DNA of 64,000 bases, taken from positions 620,001-684,000 of the forward strand of contig NZ_CP034661.1 of assembly GCF_003971235.1 (NCBI RefSeq). The letters are read 5' to 3'. Each line of letters begins with the position of its first letter. Position 1 is the first letter of the stretch. The notes beneath the pieces were generated by a model. It had not been told where the DNA came from, ran no database searches, and saw nothing but the letters and a program-made list of their open reading frames with translations. Origin of the DNA: Chryseobacterium aureum (GTDB lineage Bacteria; Bacteroidota; Bacteroidia; Flavobacteriales; Weeksellaceae). Both the position numbers and the translations under genes were made by a program. Of this stretch, positions 17,426 to 27,020 are shown piece by piece.

Positions 17426-20236
17426 ATGAAAAAACTGATAATGTTTCTGGTACTTTTGTTCTCTGTATTTACTTTCGCGCAAACTACAAAAACATACTAT
17501 ACCTGTCCGATGCACCCGGAAGTAGTCTCCTCCAAACCTGGTGACTGCCCGAAATGCGGAATGACATTGGTAAAAAAGACCATAGCAATAAAGCCCAAAG
17601 CTGTAGTCAAACCGGAAGCGAAACCCATACCTAAAACAGAGACGAAGATAAAACCCTCGGAAACAAAAATTAATAAGGGTACAATTGAAAAAAGAGATGC
17701 TGTTAAAAACATAAGCAAGACCAGGGAAGCTGATAAGAAAAAACCGGTAAAATCTTATAATAAACCAGATGTAAAAGTCACAACATCAGTTAAACCTCAG
17801 GTTTTATCTCAATCCCAGCCAAAATCTCAAACTACTTTTACCTGCCCGATGCACCCTGAGGTAATTTCAGACAAGCCGGGAAAATGTCCTAAATGTGGGA
17901 TGAATCTGGTAGAAAAAGAAGATGATAGTCCTGTAAATAATGAAAATCCAAAAGGAGAGCTGTCTGTATTGAGACGGAATTCTGAAAACGGAAGAATTAC
18001 ATTTGGAGGAAAAACAGTACGATATGATCTGTATGTAAAAGATACCATTGTTAATTTCACAGGAAAAAACAGAAGGGCCATTGCGATTAACGGTAAACTT
18101 CAGGCTCCGACGCTGTATTTTACAGAAGGAGATACCGCGGAAATTTATCTGCATAACGGGCTTAAAGAAAATACAGGATTGCACTGGCACGGCGTGATTC
18201 TTCCCAATGAGCAGGACGGAGTTCCGTATCTTACAACAAAACCTGTGAAGCCGGGAGAAACTCATTTGTATAAATTCAGAATTTCTCAAAACGGAACCTA
18301 CTGGTATCATTCTCATGAAGCGCTTCAGGAACAGATAGGTATGAATGGCATCCTGGTATTCAAAAAAAGAGAGGGCGAGCCTCAGACACAATATAATGCC
18401 GAAATTCCTGTATTATTGGGAGACTGGAGTGATGATGATCCCATGCAGATTGCAAGACGGCTTCATATGGCCAATACAGATTGGTATGCCGTAAAGAAAA
18501 ATGCAGTTCAGAGCTATTGGGAAGCCATCAAATCCGGCAACCTGGGAACAAAAGCCTTGAATGAATGGAAAAGAATGGAAGCCATGGATGTAAGCGATGT
18601 CTATTATGATAAATTTTTAATTAACGGTGCTCCAAGCTCAGATTATTCAAACCTAAAAGCAGGCGATAAAGTACGATTAAGAGTTGCTAACGGAGGTTCT
18701 TCTACCTACTTCTGGCTGAATTACGGGGGCGGAAAAATAAAAGTAATAGGAAATGACGGTAATGATGTGGTTCCGGTTGAAGTCGACCGCCTGATTGTAG
18801 GAGTTTCTGAAACCTACGACATTGAAGTCACCGTTCCCGAGAATAAAAGCTTTGAATTCAGAGCAACTTCTGAAGACAGAATAGGACATGCTTCGCTTTG
18901 GCTGGGTTCGGGTGAAAAGAGGGAAGCTCCCAATCTGCCGAGGCTGATGCTTTTTGAAGGGATGAAAATGATGAATGGCATGATGGAGATGAGCGGAAAT
19001 ATGAAACCGATGAACATGACGATGGGAAATCAGATGATGGATATGAATGAAGTAATGTACCCGGAATTATCTGAAAGCCTGAGAAAAACAACTGCGAAGC
19101 ACATCAATGAGATGATGGGAGTAAAGACCAAAGAGGATAAAAAAGAAGATCATTCCCAGCACTCCGGAATGGACATGAAGGAAGAAAAAACAATTAAAAG
19201 ACTGTCTTACAATATTTTAAAGTCTCCTGAGAAAACAATTCTTCCTACAGACAGCATTCGTGAGATGAAGTTTACCCTGGAAGGAAATATGAACCATTAT
19301 CTTTGGACACTGGACAACAAAACGGTTACAGAGACGGATAAGATTCTGATCAGGAAAGGAGAAGTACTTAGAATTAAAATGTATAATAATTCGATGATGC
19401 GCCACCCGATGCACCTTCACGGTCATGATTTCAGATTAATTAATTCAAAAGGAGAATATTCTCCCCTGAAAAATGTAGTAGATATTATGCCGATGGAAAC
19501 CGTGACGATAGAATTTGCCGCCAATCAGGATGGCGACTGGTTCTTCCACTGTCATATTTTATACCATATGATGGCGGGAATGGGAAGAATCTTCAGTTAT
19601 GAAAATTCAAAGCCCAATCCACAGCTTCCCAATAGAAAACTGGCCTGGAAAAACTTTATTCAGGATAATAAAATGACAAGTTCCATGGCAATGCTGGATG
19701 TAGCAAGCAATAAAATTCATGCAGAAACAATGACGATGTTCGGGCCGAGATGGGCTAATCTGAATGAGTTCCACTCCAACTGGAATTTTGATCATTTTGA
19801 AGGAAGTGCAAAAGTAGGGCGCTTCTTGGGAAAATTTCAATGGGCACTTCCTTATGCAGGAATCAGGGTTCAGAAGAATCATGAGATCATGGAAAGGCAG
19901 ATGGCAGAAGATATGGGAATGGATTTTCATGGCAAAAAGACCTGGTTTGGACAACAGAAAGCTTCAAAAAACAGATTGGCTATGATGGTGGGTATGCAGT
20001 ATGTATTGCCCATGCTGATTACCGCTGATGCAAGTGTGGATCAAAACGGGAAAGTACTGTTAGAGCTTAGCCGTGAAGATATACCGCTTTCGAGAAGGCT
20101 GAGAGGAAACTTTAGTGTCAATTCAGATGGAGAGTTTTCCACAGGGCTCCGGTATATTGTTCAAAAATGGGTGTCCCTTTCCGGAAATTATGACAATGAA
20201 ATAGGCTGGGGAGCCGGTATTACCTTAACTTATTAA
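17426..20236 (+). CDS. Multicopper oxidase with two metal-binding modules and a barrel-like C-terminus
   Basis: 936 residues, much longer than a plain CopA-type oxidase. After a signal peptide (1-19) come two copies of a heavy-metal-binding module, YTCPMHPEVVSSKPGDCPKC (about 25-44) and TCPMHPEVISDKPGKCPKC (about 139-157), joined by a Lys/Pro-rich linker. The three-domain oxidase follows: HWHG (253-256), YWYHSH (292-297), a Met-rich stretch near 508-548, HPMHLHG near 660 and FFHCHILYHMMAGM near 705 supply the type 1, 2 and 3 copper ligands. The last 200 or so residues alternate like outer-membrane strands and end WGAGITLTY. Probably oxidises Cu(I) in the periplasm; the tail may anchor it to the outer membrane (inference). 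Confidence 0.9.
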   Translation: MKKLIMFLVLLFSVFTFAQTTKTYYTCPMHPEVVSSKPGDCPKCGMTLVKKTIAIKPKAVVKPEAKPIPKTETKIKPSETKINKGTIEKRDAVKNISKTREADKKKPVKSYNKPDVKVTTSVKPQVLSQSQPKSQTTFTCPMHPEVISDKPGKCPKCGMNLVEKEDDSPVNNENPKGELSVLRRNSENGRITFGGKTVRYDLYVKDTIVNFTGKNRRAIAINGKLQAPTLYFTEGDTAEIYLHNGLKENTGLHWHGVILPNEQDGVPYLTTKPVKPGETHLYKFRISQNGTYWYHSHEALQEQIGMNGILVFKKREGEPQTQYNAEIPVLLGDWSDDDPMQIARRLHMANTDWYAVKKNAVQSYWEAIKSGNLGTKALNEWKRMEAMDVSDVYYDKFLINGAPSSDYSNLKAGDKVRLRVANGGSSTYFWLNYGGGKIKVIGNDGNDVVPVEVDRLIVGVSETYDIEVTVPENKSFEFRATSEDRIGHASLWLGSGEKREAPNLPRLMLFEGMKMMNGMMEMSGNMKPMNMTMGNQMMDMNEVMYPELSESLRKTTAKHINEMMGVKTKEDKKEDHSQHSGMDMKEEKTIKRLSYNILKSPEKTILPTDSIREMKFTLEGNMNHYLWTLDNKTVTETDKILIRKGEVLRIKMYNNSMMRHPMHLHGHDFRLINSKGEYSPLKNVVDIMPMETVTIEFAANQDGDWFFHCHILYHMMAGMGRIFSYENSKPNPQLPNRKLAWKNFIQDNKMTSSMAMLDVASNKIHAETMTMFGPRWANLNEFHSNWNFDHFEGSAKVGRFLGKFQWALPYAGIRVQKNHEIMERQMAEDMGMDFHGKKTWFGQQKASKNRLAMMVGMQYVLPMLITADASVDQNGKVLLELSREDIPLSRRLRGNFSVNSDGEFSTGLRYIVQKWVSLSGNYDNEIGWGAGITLTY

Positions 20237-20244
20237 AATAAAAA

Positions 20245-20270
20245 AACGTCTCACTATGAGGCGTTTTTTT
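20245..20270 (+). terminator. Terminator after the multicopper oxidase
   Basis: AACGTCTCA / TGAGGCGTT stem (one G-U pair), CTA-type loop, then an uninterrupted T-run, starting 8 nt after the stop codon. Confidence 0.9.
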
Positions 20271-20459
20271 ATGATAATAAACCGTTTTTATCTACATTAT
20301 ATTGCTGGTGAATAAAATTCATTAATAAATTGTTTTTATTATTAATTATGTATTAAATATATGTTTTAACATTATGATTCGGTATTGTTAATATGATATG
20401 TATGTAAGGTATTTATATTTTGTTTAATTTTACTGTACATTTTAATACACACATACAAT

Positions 20460-21077
20460 ATGAAAAAACAATTTTTAATTGCCTTCTTGATGATATCATC
20501 ATGGGCGTATTCCCAAGTGGGGATTAATACATCAACTCCAACAAATACGTTGGATGTTAATGGAACTGCAAGAATAAGAACTGTTAATCAGGGAGTAAGT
20601 ACCGCTGAAATATATCCTCTGTATGTAGATAATACAGGTGTGGTTGTTAAATCCTCAACTTCACCGGTGAATGGAGGGATACGATCAAATACGGTGAATG
20701 TAGCAAGCGGGGGCACGGGAACGTTGCTGGGAAGTATATCCAATGGTGTTTACAAAGCTATTATCGTAACGGGTAATGGCTGTGCACTTTCTGCTTCGGC
20801 AGAATTTTTTGTAAATATCAGCTCATTTAATAATTATTATGGTCTTAATGGTCAGGGAGGGTTTGTTACGCTTGATACGAATAATCGTCCCGTTTTCACA
20901 CAGACTGTTGCCACCAGCGTTGATGTAACCTGGTCAGGAGTGCCGGGATGTGCGGATGGAGGTAATGCCACATCTTTTAATTATACTTTGACAATGCCTG
21001 CTGCCAATACAATGAACATTGTAAACAATTCAAACGTGGCGAGAAATTATACCATCACGCTTACAAGAGTAAATTAG
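20460..21077 (+). CDS. Secreted hypothetical protein, VGIN-type N-terminus
   Basis: 205 residues. A signal peptide (1 to about 18) is followed by QVGINTSTPTNTLDVNGTAR, an opening seen in many flavobacterial secreted proteins and resembling tail-fibre-like shaft sequence. The rest is a Gly/Asn/Thr/Ser-rich beta-type domain with one Cys pair. No T9SS tail is visible. Function unknown. The gene is flanked by strong terminators, so it is a monocistronic unit. Confidence 0.7.
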   Translation: MKKQFLIAFLMISSWAYSQVGINTSTPTNTLDVNGTARIRTVNQGVSTAEIYPLYVDNTGVVVKSSTSPVNGGIRSNTVNVASGGTGTLLGSISNGVYKAIIVTGNGCALSASAEFFVNISSFNNYYGLNGQGGFVTLDTNNRPVFTQTVATSVDVTWSGVPGCADGGNATSFNYTLTMPAANTMNIVNNSNVARNYTITLTRVN

Positions 21078-21109
21078 TCCATAGAAACAGGACAAATGAA
21101 GATCTTATA

Positions 21110-21144
21110 AAGAAGCGGAGCCTGATTTTCAGGCTCCGCTTCTT
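21110..21144. terminator. Strong bidirectional hairpin
   Basis: Perfect 16-bp stem (AAGAAGCGGAGCCTGA and its complement) with a TTT loop, between the convergent secreted-protein and S9 peptidase genes. Confidence 0.9.
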
Positions 21145-21186
21145 TATAATTATAACCACAAGGTTATTTTACTGATGCAGAAATTT

Positions 21187-23220
21187 TTATTTGGAGTTTC
21201 CTGCAGGTTTTTCACTTTTTGCCGGTGTATACTTTACTTTTGAAATATCAACAGTCATTTCCTTCAGACGTTTGGCTACATTCTCCGGCATTTCTTTCTG
21301 ATATCTTCCTCCGATTACTTCAGAAAGGAACTTCTCTGTTTCAGCGTACATTGCCATACTGTTAACAGGTTTGCGGAATCCGTGGCCCTCATCATCAGCG
21401 AGGATATAATTCACCTTTTTACCCTTATCGCGAAGAGCAATTACAATCTGGTCAGCCTCAGCCTGTTTTACTCTTGGGTCATTGGCCCCCTGAACAATCA
21501 GCAAAGGTTTGCTGATTTTATCCACACTGAATAACGGGCTTGCATCATGCATTAGCTTTTTCCCTTCTTCAGTTCCCGGATCCCCTACCATACCATAGAG
21601 GAATGCACGCGCAGATTCCCAGTAAGCAGGCACAGAGTCCAGTAAAGTAAACAGATTGCTCGGTCCTACAATATCTACTCCGGCAGCATATACATCAGGA
21701 GTAAATGCGAGACCTGCCAGGGTTGCATATCCGCCATAACTGCCTCCCATGATCACTACTTTATTTTTGTCTGCAATTCCCTGCTCAATCAGATATTTTA
21801 CGCCCCATGTGATATCGTCCTGCATCAGTTTTCCCCACTGAAGATCTCCGCCATTCTGAAATTTTTTACCATATCCGCCACTTGCTCTGAAATTCGGCTG
21901 TAAGACTGCATATCCTCTGTTCGCTAAAAACTGTACTGCTGCGTTATAGCCCCAATAATCTCTCGGGCCTTTAGGGCCTCCGTGTACAAATACAACTACA
22001 GGAACATTTTTCCCTGCTGACCCTACAGGCAGTGTAAGATAAGCCGGAATTTCAAGCCCGTCACTGCTTTTGTAGCTGATAGGCGTCATAGCTGCAAGAT
22101 ATTTTTCTACTTTTTTAAGTTCTGCTCTTGGGGTATACTGGAAGATCAGCTGTTTTGTTTTCGCATCAAAGAAATACGCTTCGGAGGCATATCGATCTCC
22201 TCCTACAGAAACCAGGAATTTAGAATAATCATTAGTAGAACTTACAAAGCCCACTTCTCTTCCCGGAAATTTACTTTGCAGGAATTTATAATTAGCTTCC
22301 CAGACTTTGTCTTTCCAGTAATATTCGGTTTTATCTCCTGTGTAGGAAGTGTAGATCATTTTTCTTGTATTTCTGTCAAGAAACAATCCTCCAAAATCTA
22401 CCTGATCTTTGGGATCACTTTCCACCTTGGTCATCTGTTGGGTTTTCGGATCCATCAGGAACAGGGTAGACTTGTCAAGGTTTCCTTTATTGGTTACCAG
22501 ATAAAATTTGGAATTATCCTCATTCCAGTTGGAGATATAAGCATTTTCTGTTACCAGCGTTTCGTAAATAGGAGTAAGTTTATCACCTTCTTTGTAAAAG
22601 AATTGGGTAGTCCCCTTATCGTCTGTTTTGGAAAGAACCCTGAGTTTTTCATCCCAGTCAAAATCATAGCTGGTGATACGGTCTTTATTTTCGTAGATCT
22701 TTTTCAGTTCTCCTGTGGAAATTTTCAGTGAATACAGATCATGCCAGGCTTTGTCACGGTTATTGAGGCCCACCATCAGAAGATCCGGATCTTTTCTGCT
22801 GGCCATATAGATTTGGGCCGTCACCTCTTTGAGCGGCGTCAGATTTCTGGATTCCGGAACTCCGCTGGTTACTTTTGCCATGGGATCTACTGCAAAAATA
22901 TTCATGTTTTCATCACCATTATTATCTTTTACATAGAGGATGTTTTTTCCGTCCTCTGTCCAGAAATAGCCGTTCAGCGGTCGTTTACTGTTAGTTAATG
23001 GGCGTGCCTTTTCAAAAGGTTCATCAATTTTTTTTACCCAAATATTCATAATTCCTTCATATTCTTTAGTAAAAGAAATCCACTTTCCGTCCGGGCTCAG
23101 CTGTCCTCCGGCAATTTCCGGGTTACCAAAGAACAGGGCTCTGTCCAGTATCGGAACTTCCTGTGCCTGTATTGTATGAACTCCTAAGAGTAGGAGCAGA
23201 CCATAAAAGATTTTTTTCAT
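21187..23220 (-). CDS. S9 family (prolyl oligopeptidase-type) secreted peptidase
   Basis: 677 residues. A signal peptide (1 to about 19) precedes an N-terminal beta-propeller (repeats such as [13 protein letters not shown] and [12 protein letters not shown]) and an alpha/beta-hydrolase catalytic domain from about 390. The nucleophile Ser is in GGSYGGYA near 490; [13 protein letters not shown] gives the oxyanion region, [12 protein letters not shown] the Asp and DEGHGF the His. Likely cleaves short peptides in the periplasm, like acylaminoacyl or dipeptidyl peptidases; exact specificity is not visible. Confidence 0.92.
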   Translation of the reverse strand: MKKIFYGLLLLLGVHTIQAQEVPILDRALFFGNPEIAGGQLSPDGKWISFTKEYEGIMNIWVKKIDEPFEKARPLTNSKRPLNGYFWTEDGKNILYVKDNNGDENMNIFAVDPMAKVTSGVPESRNLTPLKEVTAQIYMASRKDPDLLMVGLNNRDKAWHDLYSLKISTGELKKIYENKDRITSYDFDWDEKLRVLSKTDDKGTTQFFYKEGDKLTPIYETLVTENAYISNWNEDNSKFYLVTNKGNLDKSTLFLMDPKTQQMTKVESDPKDQVDFGGLFLDRNTRKMIYTSYTGDKTEYYWKDKVWEANYKFLQSKFPGREVGFVSSTNDYSKFLVSVGGDRYASEAYFFDAKTKQLIFQYTPRAELKKVEKYLAAMTPISYKSSDGLEIPAYLTLPVGSAGKNVPVVVFVHGGPKGPRDYWGYNAAVQFLANRGYAVLQPNFRASGGYGKKFQNGGDLQWGKLMQDDITWGVKYLIEQGIADKNKVVIMGGSYGGYATLAGLAFTPDVYAAGVDIVGPSNLFTLLDSVPAYWESARAFLYGMVGDPGTEEGKKLMHDASPLFSVDKISKPLLIVQGANDPRVKQAEADQIVIALRDKGKKVNYILADDEGHGFRKPVNSMAMYAETEKFLSEVIGGRYQKEMPENVAKRLKEMTVDISKVKYTPAKSEKPAGNSK

Positions 23221-23292
23221 GCTGTTAAATTTTTGTGGTTAGTAATCTATCGAATATCAATTTTTGAGTTGTATTGTAATTCCATGGAATTT

Positions 23293-24408
23293 CTACATTT
23301 CAAGCTCTATAATTCTTTTGGCCATTTTTTGATTTACACTTTCCGGAATCAATCCCATCAGAAAATTACGGATCGAATTTCCCTTTTCCCACTGAGAAAA
23401 TTTTCCGATGCTTCGGCTTGTATTCACAATATAATCTACTTTTTTCCTTCTGATATTTTGGAATTTTTCAAAAACCGTATTGAAATTCTGATGGGTTTCC
23501 AGCAATTTTCCAATGATATAAGCATCTTCAATGGCCTGACAGGCCCCTTGTCCCATATTGGGAGTGGTAGCGTGGGCAGCATCCCCAATCAGGCAGAGAT
23601 TTTCAGTATACCACTGAGGAATAGGAGCGAGGTCTGTAATGGTATTGCAGATGATATCTCGGTCTGTGGCTTCAATAAGTTGGAGAACCAAAGGATTAAA
23701 ATCGTTAAAGATCTCAGCAATTTCCCCATATTTTCCAAAACTTTTTTCATTTACACAGGCATACCAGTATACTTTTTTATCTGAAATCTTTACAAATCCG
23801 AAACGTTTTCCTTTTCCCCATATTTCAAAAGCTTCCTGATGGTGTTTTTCCGGGAGCTCAAAATCTACCAGGCCACGCCAGCATTTCTGCCCGGAATTCC
23901 GTATGGTTCCGGTTTGTAAGATCTGATTCCGGACAGGCGATTTTATACCGTCTGCACCAAAAACTATAGTGCTTTCTATCTGGTTTCCATTCTCAAAATC
24001 TAAAATATAGTTCTCTTCTTTTCTTATTTTTTGTAGTGAATGGTTTAATTGTATTGAATCCTGATTTAAATTTTCAGCTAAAATTTTCTGCAGCTCAGCA
24101 CGATGAATAGCAACATTACAGGAATTGTACTGATTTTCAAGCGCCAGGATTTCCGTTTTTGAGATAGGCCGAAGAGATTCATCAGAGATAACAATCCTGT
24201 GAATTTTGTTACCCGCATTTTCAATCTTTTCTTTGAGCCCCAAACGGTCGAAAACCTGCATTGCGTTTACGGCCATCATTATTCCGGCTCCTACCGGTTT
24301 TATTTCAGGAGCAGATTCGTAGATGGTAAAATCATAATGATGTTCTCTCAGTACATTCCCGAGGGTAAGTCCCCCAATTCCGGCTCCGATGATTGAAATA
24401 CTGTTCAT
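23293..24408 (-). CDS. FAD-dependent aromatic-type monooxygenase
   Basis: 371 residues with an N-terminal Rossmann motif (SIIGAGIGGLTLGNVL, 4-19), the mid-protein DG motif (VFGADGIKSPVR, near 150) and the second FAD motif LIGDAAHATTPNMGQGACQA (near 275-294). This is the PHBH/UbiH/salicylate-hydroxylase group, which hydroxylates aromatic or other small substrates using NAD(P)H and O2. Close relatives inactivate tetracyclines or act in ubiquinone synthesis, but nothing here decides between them. Lies 56 bp downstream of the GNAT gene, probably in the same transcript. Confidence 0.88.
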   Translation of the reverse strand: MNSISIIGAGIGGLTLGNVLREHHYDFTIYESAPEIKPVGAGIMMAVNAMQVFDRLGLKEKIENAGNKIHRIVISDESLRPISKTEILALENQYNSCNVAIHRAELQKILAENLNQDSIQLNHSLQKIRKEENYILDFENGNQIESTIVFGADGIKSPVRNQILQTGTIRNSGQKCWRGLVDFELPEKHHQEAFEIWGKGKRFGFVKISDKKVYWYACVNEKSFGKYGEIAEIFNDFNPLVLQLIEATDRDIICNTITDLAPIPQWYTENLCLIGDAAHATTPNMGQGACQAIEDAYIIGKLLETHQNFNTVFEKFQNIRRKKVDYIVNTSRSIGKFSQWEKGNSIRNFLMGLIPESVNQKMAKRIIELEM

Positions 24409-24464
24409 AGGTATTAATTTTTGCTGAATATCCGCGGTATTGGCGACACAATTCTTTTCTTAAA

Positions 24465-24974
24465 CTATAATGATAAAATATAGCTTTCTGACACCTTCTT
24501 AAAGCCATACCTGCTGAAAAAGTTGTGGGCACCATGGTTGTTGACGCCACTTTCCAGTAAAATAAAGCTTATATTCCAGTTTTTAGCTTCGTGAATGGCT
24601 TTTTCTAAAAGAGTGCTTCCAAGGGACTGTCCTCTCACAGATTGATCCAGAAGCATATCCTCCAGAATTGCATACTTTTTAAAAGGGCTGTTGATGACAT
24701 TGAAAACCATCATTCCAACAATTTCTCCATTTTCATTTTCTGCAATCAAAATATTCAGTTTGGAACTGCCGTCAGAATTAAAATCAGTGATCAGCTGTTC
24801 TGTAAGAATCACTTCAAGATCAGGATTCCAGTGATGTGAATCTATAGCTCTTCCAGACATCATTTCACCATGAGAGATATAAGCATCTGTTTTATGGGTA
24901 ATAAAAAAGTCTACCAGTTCTTTAATTCGGGTTTTATCACTAAGCCATTGGGTGTTATATTTCATGGGGTGCAT
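24465..24974 (-). CDS. GNAT family N-acetyltransferase
   Basis: 169 residues. The GNAT fold is clear: LNILIAENENGEIVGMMVF (beta-strand pair), EDMLLDQSVRGQSLGSTLLEKAI with the acetyl-CoA-binding R/Q-x-x-G-x-G/S loop (near 106-128), and NNHGAHNFFSRYGFKKVSESYIL at the end. Substrate unknown. Start could be ATG at 24974 or, three codons later, ATG at 24965. It begins 5 bp after the lipoprotein gene on the same strand. Confidence 0.88.
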   Translation of the reverse strand: MHPMKYNTQWLSDKTRIKELVDFFITHKTDAYISHGEMMSGRAIDSHHWNPDLEVILTEQLITDFNSDGSSKLNILIAENENGEIVGMMVFNVINSPFKKYAILEDMLLDQSVRGQSLGSTLLEKAIHEAKNWNISFILLESGVNNHGAHNFFSRYGFKKVSESYILSL

Positions 24975-24979
24975 GGGTA

Positions 24980-25585
24980 TTATTTTAATTTTTTCAGTTC
25001 TTCCAGCAGTGTATTCTGCTTATTGATGAATTGATTGAGGGGGTCTGTTTTCAGAGGATGGGCATTCTGATACTTTTCAATTTCAGGAAGCGTTTTTCTG
25101 ATTTTGAACACCGTATATTCGTTATAAAGGATTGCTCTGTTGGCTTTTATTTTACTGATGAGATCTCTGATGGTTTGAGTTTTTTGATCATATTTATCAG
25201 AACTTGCCTTAATCTCATTTTCAATCTGTCTTTTGGTAATAGAGTCTGTGATTGAATTTGACAATGCAGTAGCATCATTATAATACGTCTGCGATTTTCC
25301 CATTATGTCATCATATTCTGAAAGTACGGCATCAGTTTCCTTCTGAATGTTTTCAATTCTATTATCAAGATCCTGCAAAGCTTTATTATTTTTTAGAAGC
25401 TCCTGATAGATTTCATTGACAAGGTTTCCATCGCCAGAATATCGGGTATTTTTTTTAATAGAACTGGAGACTGAAGACTCAGCATTGTCAACGGCATTTT
25501 CTACAGTCGGGGATTGCCGGGGTTTATTTTCTCTACAGGAAAGTACAGATACTACAAGGGTAGTGACGAACAGTATTTTTTTCAT
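24980..25585 (-). CDS. Coiled-coil lipoprotein
   Basis: 201 residues. MKKILFVTTLVVSVLSCRENK is a lipoprotein signal with the lipidated Cys at 17. The remainder is a long charged helix likely to form a coiled coil (DLDNRIENIQKETDAVLSEY, then SDKYDQKTQTIRDL). No named domain recognised. Probably attached to the inner or outer membrane facing the periplasm. First gene of a minus-strand unit with the GNAT and FAD monooxygenase genes. Confidence 0.75.
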   Translation of the reverse strand: MKKILFVTTLVVSVLSCRENKPRQSPTVENAVDNAESSVSSSIKKNTRYSGDGNLVNEIYQELLKNNKALQDLDNRIENIQKETDAVLSEYDDIMGKSQTYYNDATALSNSITDSITKRQIENEIKASSDKYDQKTQTIRDLISKIKANRAILYNEYTVFKIRKTLPEIEKYQNAHPLKTDPLNQFINKQNTLLEELKKLK

Positions 25586-25757
25586 AGTATGTTTTGTTTG
25601 GTGTGACCATCAGTATTGTTCAAGGCAACTAAAATTAATCATTTCAATTTTATCAACGCTGACTTATGAATATGATTTTAATTAGTTGAATAAACTTTGA
25701 AAAATGTTACATTTATTTTTAATAGTTTGTAAATAAGTTGGTTTCATGAGAGGGTAC

Positions 25758-25785
25758 AAAAAAACGGAGCCTGAAACAGACTCCG
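25758..25785 (-). terminator. Terminator after rpoD
   Basis: In the minus-strand transcript CGGAGTCTG-TTT-CAGGCTCCG (one U-G pair) is followed by seven Ts, 25 nt past the sigma-factor stop codon. Confidence 0.88.
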
Positions 25786-25809
25786 CTATAAAAATTTTTT
25801 ACGCTAAAA

Positions 25810-26676
25810 TTATTTACCCAGGTAAGATTTAAGGATCTTGCTTCTGGTATTGTGTTTTAGTCTCTTAATTGCTTTTTCTTTGATCTGACGAACTCTCTCT
25901 CTTGTAAGATCGAAAGTTTCACCAATTTCTTCTAAAGTCATTGGGTGTTTTCCGTTCAGTCCGAAGTATAATCTTACCAGATCAGCCTCTCTAGGAGTCA
26001 AAGTATTCAATGCTCTTTCAATCTCAATTTGCAGAGATTCCAGCATCAGATCTTTATCAGGACTTGGTGATTCTCCTGAACGTAATACATCATAAAGATT
26101 AGAATCTTCACCTTCTACTAAAGGGGCATCCATAGACAGGTGTCTTCCGGAGTTTTTCATAGATTCTTTAATATCTTCCTCGCTCATGTCAAGAACTTCA
26201 GCCAATTCTTCCGGAGAAGGTGGTCTTTCATTTTCCTGCTCAAGGTGAGCGTATGCTTTATTGATTTTGTTGATAGAACCAATTTTGTTCAACGGCAGTC
26301 TTACAATTCTTGACTGTTCAGCCAATGCCTGTAGGATTGATTGACGGATCCACCATACTGCATAAGAGATAAATTTGAAACCTCTAGTTTCATCGTACCT
26401 TTTTGCTGCTTTCATTAGTCCTAAATTACCTTCATTAATCAAATCGGGTAAAGAAAGACCTTGATTTTGGTATTGCTTAGATACAGAAACTACGAAACGA
26501 AGGTTGGCCTTGATTAATTTCTCCAGTGCGGCTCTGTCACCTGCACGTATTCTTTGTGCCAATTCTACTTCCTCGTCCGCAGTGATCAGTTCCACTTTAC
26601 CAATTTCCTGCAAATACTTGTCTAATGAAGCAGTTTCCCTGTTGGTAACCTGCTTAGTGATTTTTAATTGTCTCAT
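25810..26676 (-). CDS. rpoD: Primary RNA polymerase sigma factor (RpoD/SigA)
   Basis: 288 residues, the short form of the housekeeping sigma-70 factor seen in Bacteroidetes, lacking region 1.1 and the non-conserved insert. Region 1.2 ([20 protein letters not shown]) is followed by region 2 ([55 protein letters not shown]), region 3 and region 4 ([20 protein letters not shown] then [15 protein letters not shown]). It directs transcription from TTG/TAnnTTTG promoters in this phylum. Stands alone with its own terminator. Confidence 0.97.
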   Translation of the reverse strand: MRQLKITKQVTNRETASLDKYLQEIGKVELITADEEVELAQRIRAGDRAALEKLIKANLRFVVSVSKQYQNQGLSLPDLINEGNLGLMKAAKRYDETRGFKFISYAVWWIRQSILQALAEQSRIVRLPLNKIGSINKINKAYAHLEQENERPPSPEELAEVLDMSEEDIKESMKNSGRHLSMDAPLVEGEDSNLYDVLRSGESPSPDKDLMLESLQIEIERALNTLTPREADLVRLYFGLNGKHPMTLEEIGETFDLTRERVRQIKEKAIKRLKHNTRSKILKSYLGK

Positions 26677-26892
26677 TTATTTTTTCCTCAAAAAAGAGTT
26701 ACTATAATATATACGTATGAAAAGGTAAAAAGGTTACACAAGGTGCAATGTTTTTTGTATAATGTATAAAGTAAAATGTATGAATGTATTTTAATTGTTT
26801 GATATTTAGCTATTTGTGATTGTTTTAGATTAATAAATAAAATACAGATCATCAATTAAAAGGCTAGAATTCAAGTGAAAATTCTGTAAATT

Positions 26893-26929
26893 CCTTAAAC
26901 CTTAAACCTTAAACCTTAAACCTTAAACC
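26893..26929. repeat. Heptamer microsatellite (CCTTAAA)x5
   Basis: Five exact tandem copies of CCTTAAA (26893-26927) plus CC, in the 344-bp gap between the S1/P1 nuclease and rpoD. The rest of the gap is AT-rich and holds no gene that I can support. Confidence 0.95.
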
Positions 26930-27020
26930 AAAAAAACGAAACCGAAGTCCCGTTTTTATATTTAAGAGTTATATTTTAGATGGTTTCAGGGTAAACAATT
27001 CGCAAACCCGCACCCCGTAT

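Noticed and set aside
26893..26929. Telomere-like repeat
   Set aside because: CCTTAAA resembles plant telomere units only superficially; it is five copies inside a chromosomal intergenic region.
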